Shown: positions 34,451 to 42,174 of the stretch, piece after piece | How the letters are laid out: every line of letters starts with the position of its first letter | Numbering within the stretch: position 1 is the first letter of the stretch | Program-made: the position numbers and the translations under genes | Notes under the pieces: generated by a model | What the model was told of the DNA's origin: nothing | Databases searched by the model: none | What the model saw: only the letters and a program-made list of their open reading frames with translations | Assembly: GCA_902465015.1 (NCBI GenBank) | Contig: CABQLK010000006.1 | Coordinates: 1-64,000 of the forward strand | Source: an uncultured Collinsella sp. | GTDB lineage: Bacteria; Actinomycetota; Coriobacteriia; Coriobacteriales; Coriobacteriaceae | DNA: 64,000 nucleotides | Reading direction: 5' to 3'

Positions 34451-36304
34451 CTATTCGCTACCGTCCTCAGCGTTTTCGCGGTCACTGGCAAGCATTGCTG
34501 CGCCGGCGACCGTCGTCGCCACGGCGGCGGCAGCGAGCCCGGCGGCAACGCCAGAGCTGTCGCCCGTGTCGGCGAGCTTTCCGCCCGAGCCCTTGCCCTT
34601 GTTGCCCTTACCGTTCTTATCAGCGCCGCCTGCGTTGGAGCCCGTGCTGCTGCCGGTGCCGGCGCCGCCTGCACTGCCCGAGGCCGCTACGGTAAAGCTT
34701 GCGGCTCCGTCGCTGGCGAGCGTGTAGTTCTGCGCCGCGTCGCCCAAGAGACCGTTCACGCGCACCCAGTACGTTCCTGCGGCAAATGTTTCGCCCTCAG
34801 CCATTGCTGTGCCCGGAGCGCCGTTCGCGTCGTGCATAAACTCGAGCTTGGCGGTGCAGGCATCGGCTTCGAGCTTGCCCTCGAGTGATGCCGCAATCTT
34901 GGCGCGCACGTCTTCGCCGGCCTTAAGGCCTTCGAGTCCCTCAAAATGGGGCGTCAGCGCGCGTGGATCGATATCGATGGGCACAGAGCCCTGCAGCCCC
35001 GTAACGGTCTCGTTGCCCAGGGCGTCGACATCCACGTATTCAATGGCAAACGCATGGCCCGAAGCTGTCGCGTTGAGCGCGTTGCTGCTGTCGGCAAGGC
35101 GGAAATGACCCTCGCCAACGGTCTTGCCATCCTGGAATGAGGCGTCGCTCAGCGAGTCGCCGTACGTCATGCGCATGCGGGTCGGGAGATAGTACGGGAG
35201 ATAGTACGAAGCCGTCTGCTTGTGCTCCGTATCGTAATTGCGCTGATAGATGCTCCGGGCCAGCGCCGCATCAACAAAGTCGGATGCGATGATGCCAATG
35301 TGCTTGAGGTAATCTGACTTTGTATCCTCGATGCCGCTGGGATTGATGTACGGGCTCTTATACAGATGCTCGTTGACTACTCGTGCCGAGGTAAAAGGAT
35401 TGCCTCCGTGCGACAAGCCCGTGCAGCTGGTGTAGTTGATAGACCAGCAACGCTCCAGGACTTTCTCCTTGGCCCCGTTATCGTCCTCGACATCTACCTC
35501 GTTGCGCGTGCGCCCGGACGTTTCCTTCAGCGCATTATCGACCCAGCTGAGCTTGTCGGTTCCCGTGAGTTTGTACTTGTCCTGGGCGTATACCTTGGTG
35601 CAATAGGGCTCTTTGTCGCCTGTTTCCCCCGCGGCTTCAAAGCCCCGCGCGTCTTGGACGAGACACATAGTGGCGCTGTCGGAGTGAGCCTTGATCTTGT
35701 CATCCCATTCGGTAAGGTCGAGGCCCCACGTGTGGCCGCTTACACTGTTGCCCGCGAGCCTAAATCGACGCAGCAGAACGATCTTTCCGCGAACCTCGCC
35801 CAGCGTGGGGACATGGCTCGACGTGTAGAACAGATCGGGATTATCGCCCATAACCTTGGCGAAAGCCGTCGTAACACTGTCATCGGTAGCCTCGTCGTTG
35901 CCTCGTGATACAAGCATGATGAGCGCTTCTGTCGGATTTTCGTTCAAAAACGTTTTGAAGTAGCCTATGACATCGGAAAGATGCATAAAGTACGCGTCTT
36001 TTTTGAGCAGGTAGTAATCCCCGTGGTCGATACCGGGGTTGTCGCCCTTTCCGAGCCGGATATCAAAATAGCGAATGCCTTCGAGCAACTGCGTGGGAAT
36101 GTAATCCTGCTGGCATTTTACTTGCGAGGATTGGGGCTCAGTGTCGTTGTCCACGCTGCAGGTGCCCGAATCGTGCGTGCCCGGGATGCTCAGCTCGTCG
36201 AGGAACTTGTTGTCCTCGACGTATTTCATCCAACATGGTCCGTCGACGTAGCTGCTGTACGTAATCCAGTCGAGGCTGCTAACCGTGGCATCGTTCTTTT
36301 TCAT
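34451..36304 (-). CDS. Phosphatidylinositol-specific phospholipase C-like surface protein, 3' part of a split gene
   Basis: The 617-residue frame encodes a PI-PLC X-type domain at ~12-330. H44 (IPGTHDSG), R83 (FDIRLG) and H94 (GIDHG) match the catalytic set of bacterial PI-PLC. The middle (~400-540) is beta-rich, as in cell-wall binding modules. A Gly/Ser/Lys linker then LADTG near 575, a hydrophobic helix and a polar tail resemble a sortase signal. The frame has no signal peptide, and its ATG lacks a nearby ribosome site. The open frame runs upstream into the end of the preceding secreted protein, so both were probably one gene broken near 36350. Natural substrate is unknown. Confidence 0.75.
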   Translation of the reverse strand: MKKNDATVSSLDWITYSSYVDGPCWMKYVEDNKFLDELSIPGTHDSGTCSVDNDTEPQSSQVKCQQDYIPTQLLEGIRYFDIRLGKGDNPGIDHGDYYLLKKDAYFMHLSDVIGYFKTFLNENPTEALIMLVSRGNDEATDDSVTTAFAKVMGDNPDLFYTSSHVPTLGEVRGKIVLLRRFRLAGNSVSGHTWGLDLTEWDDKIKAHSDSATMCLVQDARGFEAAGETGDKEPYCTKVYAQDKYKLTGTDKLSWVDNALKETSGRTRNEVDVEDDNGAKEKVLERCWSINYTSCTGLSHGGNPFTSARVVNEHLYKSPYINPSGIEDTKSDYLKHIGIIASDFVDAALARSIYQRNYDTEHKQTASYYLPYYLPTRMRMTYGDSLSDASFQDGKTVGEGHFRLADSSNALNATASGHAFAIEYVDVDALGNETVTGLQGSVPIDIDPRALTPHFEGLEGLKAGEDVRAKIAASLEGKLEADACTAKLEFMHDANGAPGTAMAEGETFAAGTYWVRVNGLLGDAAQNYTLASDGAASFTVAASGSAGGAGTGSSTGSNAGGADKNGKGNKGKGSGGKLADTGDSSGVAAGLAAAAVATTVAGAAMLASDRENAEDGSE

Positions 36305-36347
36305 GTCGTAACCGATAAGTTCGAGCTCCCACGGAATGTTCTTACTC

Positions 36348-36923
36348 TTACTCTTCGCCGCTCGATTCTATTGCCAGGTACTTAATGTCTTTTTTCTCGG
36401 TTTCTTTCTCGACCGTGCGGTCTCGGATGATATAGGTTCCGTTTGATTGCCGCTCGAACGCAAAAGCGCGGCTGGGCTTGTTGTCATACTCGCCGCTCCA
36501 TACGTGGATGACCTTTCCGTCTTTGTCCGAGTCGCCATCGACCGACCAAATGCTGTAGCCCGTCTTCTTGTGCTCTTCGAAATTGAGCAGGGTGCGGATG
36601 GCATACCAATTTGTATCGTCATTCTTGGTCGTTACGTTCTCAAGGATGAGCTTGCTGGACGTGCCGTCATTAAACAGATGGCAGACGTTGCCGATGACGT
36701 TGCCGTCTTCGTTAACGCTTGCGGTACGAAAATAGCCCGCGGGGCGAAGGCGAATGACGAAATTGTCGAGGCTGACCGACGCTGTGGCAGCGTCGTCTGC
36801 AAATGCCGCGTGCACGGGAAGGCCCAATCCCGCGGTTTCGGGCAGGCTTACAAATGGCGACAATGCTGCGAGTCCTAGGCCCAACGTGAATGCTCGACGG
36901 CTGATGGCGTGGTGTTCGGTCAT
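36348..36923 (-). CDS. Secreted beta-trefoil-like domain protein, 5' part of the split phospholipase gene
   Basis: The 191-residue frame begins with a signal peptide (SRRAFTLGLGLAALSPF; the twin Arg and hydrophobic core are Tat-like, with a likely AFA-type cleavage near 42). It continues with a ~145-residue domain whose repeated pattern (GYFRTAS, GYSIWSVDG, HVWSGEYDNKPSRAF) looks like a ricin-type beta-trefoil. It stops at SSGEE, whereas the phospholipase frame continues with KNIPWELEL, which would complete the third trefoil lobe. The break lies in GAAGAGTAAGAGTAAGAAC. One base removed would join them. As it stands the fragment would be secreted without anchor or enzyme domain. Confidence 0.65.
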   Translation of the reverse strand: MTEHHAISRRAFTLGLGLAALSPFVSLPETAGLGLPVHAAFADDAATASVSLDNFVIRLRPAGYFRTASVNEDGNVIGNVCHLFNDGTSSKLILENVTTKNDDTNWYAIRTLLNFEEHKKTGYSIWSVDGDSDKDGKVIHVWSGEYDNKPSRAFAFERQSNGTYIIRDRTVEKETEKKDIKYLAIESSGEE

Positions 36924-37124
36924 AACTCCTCCGTTCGCAGGGTGCGGTTATGCGATAGTTTTGGTCACTATACTGCTCAGATGTTTAAAGATGCTGGTTT
37001 AATTGCCTGCGCGGCACAATAAATCGGCGGGCGGACGTGTTGGGGCGTTTGTCGTTTTCGTACTGTTGCCACATTTGGGGCGGTTCCGACGTCCGGCATC
37101 CTCGCGTTCGTCGGCTACAGGCAT

Positions 37125-37156
37125 AAGAAAGGGAGGGTCGGTTTACCGGCCCTCCC
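37125..37156 (-). terminator. Terminator of the lipoprotein gene
   Basis: An 11-bp minus-strand stem (37146-37156 with 37131-37141, one wobble) is followed by a short T-rich tract. The remainder of the 305-bp gap between 36924 and 37228 shows nothing else beyond the presumed upstream promoter of the trefoil gene. Confidence 0.85.
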
Positions 37157-37228
37157 TGGGTACGAAGCGCTGGGGTACCGTCGCTTGTTTGTACTGCGAC
37201 CGTGTTTTCCGTTGCGCTCGCCAGTCGC

Positions 37229-37822
37229 TTAGCGCTTGATCTCGATATCGTCGAGCTTGACGTCCATGGCCTCGGTCTTGGCCTCGGCGATGTCGTCGGC
37301 AAATTCCAGAGACTTCATCATGGTCTCGACGGCGTCCTTGTGCTCCTCGACGTTGTCGATACGCACATACACACTGCCGCCGTCAACGTCGGTGAAGTAT
37401 TCGGTCGTTACGCCGCCCGAGTGCGTGAAGTAGGCACTGCGCCAGGTCTTGCCGTTGTACTTAACGGGATCGCTCTCGGTCCATCCGGAGTTGGCCTTCC
37501 ACTTTGCCTCGTAGTCGAACAGTTCATCGGCGTTCTTGTCAGAGTCGAAGACGGGGATGAAGCGATCGCTGGCGTGCTCGCTCTCGGTGAACTTAAACTG
37601 GGCCCTGTCAGCGGTGTCGCCGGCAACGTCGGTAATCTCGACGCCCTCGGGGACCTCGACCTTAAACCAAATGAAGTCGGTCCTCATATCCACGGCTGGC
37701 TTTTCTGCGCCGCCGCCACCGCCACTGCCGGTAGCGCCGCCGCTTTTGCCGCAACCCACCAGGGCAACCGCGGCAAAGAGACTGATGCAGAGGGTGAGAA
37801 TCGCAAAGGCCTTCTTTTTCAT
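37229..37822 (-). CDS. Lipoprotein of unknown function
   Basis: A 197-residue protein with a clear type II signal: KKK, a hydrophobic core, and the lipobox LVGC with C24 as the lipidated residue. A Gly/Ser linker follows, then a ~150-residue acidic globular domain with alternating strands (FIWFKVEVPEGVEI, GSVYVRIDNVEEH). It should be anchored on the outer face of the membrane. No known family motif is recognised. It is preceded by a gap with palindromes and followed by its own terminator, so it is monocistronic. Confidence 0.75.
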   Translation of the reverse strand: MKKKAFAILTLCISLFAAVALVGCGKSGGATGSGGGGGAEKPAVDMRTDFIWFKVEVPEGVEITDVAGDTADRAQFKFTESEHASDRFIPVFDSDKNADELFDYEAKWKANSGWTESDPVKYNGKTWRSAYFTHSGGVTTEYFTDVDGGSVYVRIDNVEEHKDAVETMMKSLEFADDIAEAKTEAMDVKLDDIEIKR

Positions 37823-37894
37823 GGTCGTGTCCTCCTCGATCTGTAACCGCCCATGGATTACCTGCCTTTACTGTACGCGTGAGCGGCTCGCTCG

Positions 37895-38121
37895 GGTGGG
37901 CCATGTGTCCCATTCTGAGGGCCGGATTTGCGCCGTTAAGTGGCAATATGCGCGGGTCCAAAAGAGGGGAGGGCCGGTGCTGCCGGCTCTCCCCGGGGTG
38001 AGGTGCCCGTTGTTTTAAAGGGGCACGCGTACGCGGGCGTTGCCCCAACGGGTTCCTTACTTATAGATATGCCCCAGTTTGTGCCGTTCGGAAGTCTCGA
38101 AAGGTGGGCCATGTGTCCCAT
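37895..38121. repeat. 19-bp direct repeat flanking a hairpin
   Basis: GGTGGGCCATGTGTCCCAT occurs at 37895-37913 and 38103-38121. Between them lies a strong minus-oriented terminator-like stem (37966-37977 with 37983-37994). The 460-bp gap before fchA has no convincing gene. The duplicated 19-mer may be an operator pair or trace of a small duplication. Confidence 0.5.
37961..37994 (-). terminator. Orphan terminator-like hairpin
   Basis: A 12-bp stem with one mismatch (37983-37994 with 37966-37977) is followed on the minus strand by CTTTT. No minus-strand gene is recognised upstream, so it may end a small RNA or decayed gene in 37998-38280. Confidence 0.5.
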
Positions 38122-38282
38122 GTTTGCGGCGCCGACGCCTATCGTTCGTCATAGAAATCCGCGATGGCCAGGTGTGCTGACGCTCATGTGCTTATGGGCT
38201 AGACTTAGCATCATTACGTGTTTGATGCGGTTGGTCGACGGTTGCCGCCCGACCGATCTGTATGACTTGAAGGTGCATACGT

Positions 38283-38915
38283 ATGAGCCAAGAGATGATG
38301 GACAAGACCTGCCGCGGGTTTGCCGAGGCGCTTGCCGCGCGCGAGCCGGTTCCCGGCGGTGGCAGCGCGAGCGCCTTTGTGGGTGCGCTGGGCGCCTCGC
38401 TGTGCGGAATGGTTGCCCGCTACGGTGCGACCAATCCCGCGCTTGCTGATCGTGCGGATGACCTGACGCGTGCGTTTGCCCAGGCTGATGAGCTGGCCCA
38501 GGAGCTTGTCGAGTTGGTTGCCGAGGACGTTCGTGCCTATGGGCAGGTGTCCGCGGCGTACGGTATTCCGCGTGACGATCCAGCTCGAGCGACCGCGATT
38601 CAGGATGCGCTGCATGTGGCCGCTATGCCGCCGTATCGCATTATGGATGCCTGCGGGCGTGCACTGGCGCTGCTCGAGGACATGGCCGACAAGGGTTCGC
38701 GTCAGCTGCTGTCCGATGTGGCGTGCGGCGCCGTGTTCTGCCGTTCTGCTATGCAGGGCGCGAGCTTGACGCTCTTTGCGAACACCACGTCTATGAAGGA
38801 TCGCGCTCGTGCTGAGGAGCTCGAGACGGCGTGTGATGAGCTGCTCGACACATGGTTGCCGCGCGCCGATGCGCTGGCGCGCCGCGCCTCCGACGCTGCA
38901 AGGAAGAGAGGATAG
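38283..38915 (+). CDS. fchA: Methenyltetrahydrofolate cyclohydrolase (FchA/FTCD-C family)
   Basis: An all-helical protein of 210 residues in the formiminotransferase-cyclodeaminase C-terminal family. It has the hallmark PVPGGGSASAFVGALGASL at 22-40. Stand-alone members act as methenyl-THF cyclohydrolase or formimino-THF cyclodeaminase. Its position two bases before folD supports a role in the one-carbon pathway with Fhs. GAAGG precedes the ATG. The exact reaction (cyclohydrolase or cyclodeaminase) is inferred from context. Confidence 0.88.
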   Translation: MSQEMMDKTCRGFAEALAAREPVPGGGSASAFVGALGASLCGMVARYGATNPALADRADDLTRAFAQADELAQELVELVAEDVRAYGQVSAAYGIPRDDPARATAIQDALHVAAMPPYRIMDACGRALALLEDMADKGSRQLLSDVACGAVFCRSAMQGASLTLFANTTSMKDRARAEELETACDELLDTWLPRADALARRASDAARKRG

Positions 38916-38917
38916 CC

Positions 38918-39772
38918 ATGGCTGAACTGCTGAAGGGCGCGCCCGTTGCTCGTGCTTTGACTGAGGAACTTGCTGCTCGCTGCGCAGCCCTGCGCGAGCG
39001 GGGCGTTGTTCCGACGTTGGCTATCGTGCGTGTAGGTGAACGCGAGGACGACCTATCCTACGAGCGCGGTGCGCTCAAGCGCTGCGAAAAAGTGGGGATT
39101 GAGGCTCGTCGCGTTTTGCTTTCTGCCGATGTTTCGCAGGACGAGCTGTTGATGGCCATCGAGGACATCAATACCGATTCGGCTGTTCATGGCTGCCTGA
39201 TGTTCCGCCCGCTGCCCGCCGGCCTTGACGAGAACGCCGTCGCCGCAGCGCTCGATCCCGCCAAGGACGTTGACTCCATGACGCCGGCTTCGCTGCTCAC
39301 CACGCTTTCGGGGCGCGGTGAGGGCTTTGCTCCTTGCACGGCTGAAGCCGTGTTGGCGTTGCTGGATCATTACGGCGTTGAGCTGGATGGAGCTAAGGTT
39401 GCTGTGGTCGGGCGCTCGCTGGTGATCGGGCGTCCCGTTGCCGCCATGCTTACGGCGCGCAATGCGACCGTGACGACGTGCCATACGCATACGCGTGACC
39501 TTGCTGCCGAGTGCCGTGCTGCCGACATTGTGGTTGCCGCGGTTGGACGTGCGCGCACGATTGGCGCGGATGCGGTTCGCGAGGACCAGACGATCATTGA
39601 TGTGGGCATTAACTGGGATGAGGACGCTGGCAAGCTGGTGGGTGACGTCGATTTTGTTGCCGCGGAGCCGGTTGTTGGTGCCATCACCCCCGTGCCGGGC
39701 GGCGTGGGCGCCGTGACGACGGCGATTCTCGCCAAACACGTGATCGAAGCGGCCGAGCGCGCATTGAAATAG
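38918..39772 (+). CDS. folD: Bifunctional methylene-THF dehydrogenase / methenyl-THF cyclohydrolase
   Basis: A 284-residue NAD(P)-dependent enzyme converting methylene-THF to methenyl- and formyl-THF. The YxxxxLKxCExVGI-like active-site helix (YERGALKRCEKVGI near 48-61) holds the catalytic lysine. The Rossmann domain has VVGRSLVIGRPVAAML near 160-175, and PVPGGVGAVTTA near 261 is the C-terminal signature. ATG 38918 lies two bases after the fchA stop, with a good AGAGAGG site. An upstream frame extension would overlap fchA and is rejected. Confidence 0.95.
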   Translation: MAELLKGAPVARALTEELAARCAALRERGVVPTLAIVRVGEREDDLSYERGALKRCEKVGIEARRVLLSADVSQDELLMAIEDINTDSAVHGCLMFRPLPAGLDENAVAAALDPAKDVDSMTPASLLTTLSGRGEGFAPCTAEAVLALLDHYGVELDGAKVAVVGRSLVIGRPVAAMLTARNATVTTCHTHTRDLAAECRAADIVVAAVGRARTIGADAVREDQTIIDVGINWDEDAGKLVGDVDFVAAEPVVGAITPVPGGVGAVTTAILAKHVIEAAERALK

Positions 39773-39805
39773 GCGTTTTGGGCTGTTTGAGGGGTTAGTT
39801 CTATA

Positions 39806-40044
39806 CCCCGTGGACAAAAAATGCCAAATATGAGTACTGTTGCCAAGATAGTCACATATATTTTAGGTTAATTTGGCTCTCTAACGATATTTATTATCGA
39901 TAGAGAGCCTATTTTATTGGACCTATGGGGAAGTGCATCATCTAATTTTTGAACAAATGTAGACTTTCGACACCCATGCGTAGCAAAATTGCTGTTACTA
40001 AATTAGTGACAGTACTCATATTTGGCATTTTTTGACCACAGGGG
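39806..40044. mobile_element. 239-bp AT-rich element with 26-bp perfect terminal inverted repeats (MITE-like)
   Basis: Positions 39815-39840 and 40009-40034 are exact inverted copies, beginning CAAAAAATGCCAAATATGAG and ending TACTGT. Outside them CCCCGTGGA and TGACCACAGGGG extend the similarity. The interior is far more AT-rich than its surroundings and holds a long hairpin (GGCTCTCTA 39875-39883 with TAGAGAGCC 39901-39909) and a smaller dyad near 39992-40012. No coding frame is present. It is a non-autonomous element or large structured repeat, and may also end folD transcription. No matching transposase gene is in view. Confidence 0.65.
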
Positions 40045-40126
40045 TTGCCAGCGCCGTGGTTTCGCCCTTTTTGCGTCGAAGCGATACACTGTTGCCGTTT
40101 GATTTCTTCGCTCAAGGAGGATGCGC

Positions 40127-41650
40127 ATGCCGTGCACAACGATTCTGGTCGGTAAAAACGCAAGCTACGACGGGTCGACGCTTGTCGCGCGTAACGAGGA
40201 CTCGTCCAACGGGGTGTTTGAGCCCAAGCGTATGCGCGTGGTGCATCCCGACGAGCAGCCGCGCGTCTACACGAGCGTCCTGAGTCGCCTGACCGTTGAA
40301 CTGCCCGATAATCCCATGCGCTACACGAGCGTCCCCGATGTTGTCCCGGGCCACGGCATCTGGGCCGAGGCCGGTTTCAACGAGCTCAATGTGGGCATGT
40401 CCGCAACCGAGACGCTCACCACCAACGAGCGCGTCCGCGGCGCCGACCCACTCGTGGACTACGTGCCTGCCAAGGGCAACGAGGGTGAGGACGGCTATGT
40501 GCCGGCGCAGCCTGGTGGCCTGGGCGAGGAGGATATGGTGACCCTGGTCCTGCCGTATGCCAAGTCCGCCCGCGACGGCGTTCGTATCCTGGGCGACCTG
40601 CTCGAGCGCTACGGCACCTACGAGAACAACGGCATCGCCTTTAGCGACGTGGACGAGATCTGGTGGCTCGAGACCATCGGCGGCCACCACTGGATCGCCA
40701 AGCGCGTGCCCGACGACGCCTATGTGACCATGCCCAACCAACTGGGTATCGACAGCTTTGACCTGGATGACGCTGAGGGCGCCCAGGCCGACCACATGTG
40801 CTCCGCCGACCTGCGCGCCTGGATGGCCGAGTGGCATCTGGACCTGACGCTGGGCGTCGAGGGCGACGGCCCGGCTGTGGTCTTTAACCCACGCGACGCC
40901 TTTGGCTCGCACAGCGACAGCGACCACGTCTACAACACGCCGCGCGCCTGGTACATGCAGCGCTGCCTCAACCCCAGCGACGTGTGGGATGGCCCCGACG
41001 CCGACTACACGCCCGAGAGCGACGATATCCCCTGGAGCCGCGTGCCCGAGCGCAAGGTGACCATCGAGGACATTAAGTACGTACTCTCGAGCCACTACCA
41101 GGGCACGGAGTACGACTGCTACGGCAGCAAGGGCACGCCCGCTACGCGTGGCGCCTATCGCCCCATCGGCATCAACCGCAACAGCCAGCTCGCCGTGTTG
41201 CAGCTGCGCCCCTATGCGCAGCCGGCGTATCGCGCCGTGCAGTGGATGGCCTTTGGCTCCAACTCGTTTAACGCGCTGGTCCCGCTGTACGCCAACGTCG
41301 AGACCATGCCCGAGTACTATGCCGACACGCAGGCTCGCGTGACGTCCGAAAACTTCTACTGGGCCAACCGCCTGATCGGCGCCCTGGCCGACGTCCGTTT
41401 TCATGAGTGCGGTCGCGCGGTCGAGGATTATCAGGAGAAGGTCGGTGGCATGGGCCACAAGCAGATCCATGACGTCGACGCTGCCGTAGCCGCGCTACCC
41501 GAGGCCGAGGTGCCTGCCGAGCTTGCGCGCGCCAACGAGGCCTTTGCCGAGCGTGTTCGCGTGGAGACCGATGCTCTACTGGGCAAGGTGCTCTACACCA
41601 CGAGCTGCGCCATGAAGAACTCTTTCGCGATGAACGACAACGTGAGGTAG
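40127..41650 (+). CDS. C69 family dipeptidase (PepD-like)
   Basis: An Ntn-hydrolase of 507 residues. In this family a cysteine near the N-terminus becomes the nucleophile after processing, here C3 in MPCTTILVGK, so little propeptide is removed. GSTLVARNEDS near 14-24 and the glycine-rich EAGFNELNVGMSATET near 83-98 are family signatures, and WWLETIGGHHWIAKRVPDD follows near 180. AGGAGG ends six bases before ATG 40127; the in-frame ATG at 40121 is too close. It lacks an obvious signal peptide, so cytosolic dipeptide hydrolysis is likely. Confidence 0.88.
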   Translation: MPCTTILVGKNASYDGSTLVARNEDSSNGVFEPKRMRVVHPDEQPRVYTSVLSRLTVELPDNPMRYTSVPDVVPGHGIWAEAGFNELNVGMSATETLTTNERVRGADPLVDYVPAKGNEGEDGYVPAQPGGLGEEDMVTLVLPYAKSARDGVRILGDLLERYGTYENNGIAFSDVDEIWWLETIGGHHWIAKRVPDDAYVTMPNQLGIDSFDLDDAEGAQADHMCSADLRAWMAEWHLDLTLGVEGDGPAVVFNPRDAFGSHSDSDHVYNTPRAWYMQRCLNPSDVWDGPDADYTPESDDIPWSRVPERKVTIEDIKYVLSSHYQGTEYDCYGSKGTPATRGAYRPIGINRNSQLAVLQLRPYAQPAYRAVQWMAFGSNSFNALVPLYANVETMPEYYADTQARVTSENFYWANRLIGALADVRFHECGRAVEDYQEKVGGMGHKQIHDVDAAVAALPEAEVPAELARANEAFAERVRVETDALLGKVLYTTSCAMKNSFAMNDNVR

Positions 41651-41749
41651 GGATTTCCCGTCGATCGAATAGCGCTAAAACGCTTTGTCGCTTTCGCTCA
41701 ATCTTGGGTACAAGAACGCCAATGCAGTTGTTTGTGATTGGAGATAACC

Positions 41750-42166
41750 ATGGTTATGAAACTCGATCAGCTTGTTAACGGCGCCATTAACGTGGGCTTT
41801 GGCGCTGCCGCCGTTGCTGTCGAAGGCGGCAAGAAGGTCCTCGACGACCTTAACACCAAAGGCGAGCAGGTCCGCAAGGACACCGCCACCCCCGATATCG
41901 CCCGCAGTGTGTCCGACATGTTCGAGCAGGCCGGCGGTACCATCTCCGACCTGACCGAGCGTCTGGGCATGCAGGGCGAGACCGCGGCCCAACGCGTGCT
42001 CGACGAGCTCATCCTTGCCCGGGTCCGCGTCATGACCGCCCCCGAGCGCACGGCCTTCCTGGCCCATGTGCGCGATATCGTTGATTCGGTCGAGGACAAC
42101 GTGACCTCGGTGCCTGTCGAGTCCGTTGAGCCCGACGATGCGAAGGATACCGAAGAGGCCGAGTAG
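41750..42166 (+). CDS. Phasin-like / coiled-coil small protein upstream of the AarF/UbiB gene
   Basis: A 138-residue, mostly helical acidic protein. Helices include LDQLVNGAINVGFGAAAVAV, resembling phasin or polyhydroxyalkanoate-granule-related helices, and a longer one near 85-115. The acidic tail ends EEAE. GGAGA precedes ATG 41750. It ends eight bases before the AarF/UbiB-like gene, and pairs of this kind are common in actinobacteria and clostridia, so a joint function is likely though unknown. Confidence 0.65.
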   Translation: MVMKLDQLVNGAINVGFGAAAVAVEGGKKVLDDLNTKGEQVRKDTATPDIARSVSDMFEQAGGTISDLTERLGMQGETAAQRVLDELILARVRVMTAPERTAFLAHVRDIVDSVEDNVTSVPVESVEPDDAKDTEEAE

Positions 42167-42174
42167 CAGCGCAG

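Noticed and set aside
39806..40044. CRISPR-like or phage attachment interpretation of the inverted-repeat element
   Set aside because: The repeats are inverted and single, with no spacers, integrase or tRNA target nearby.
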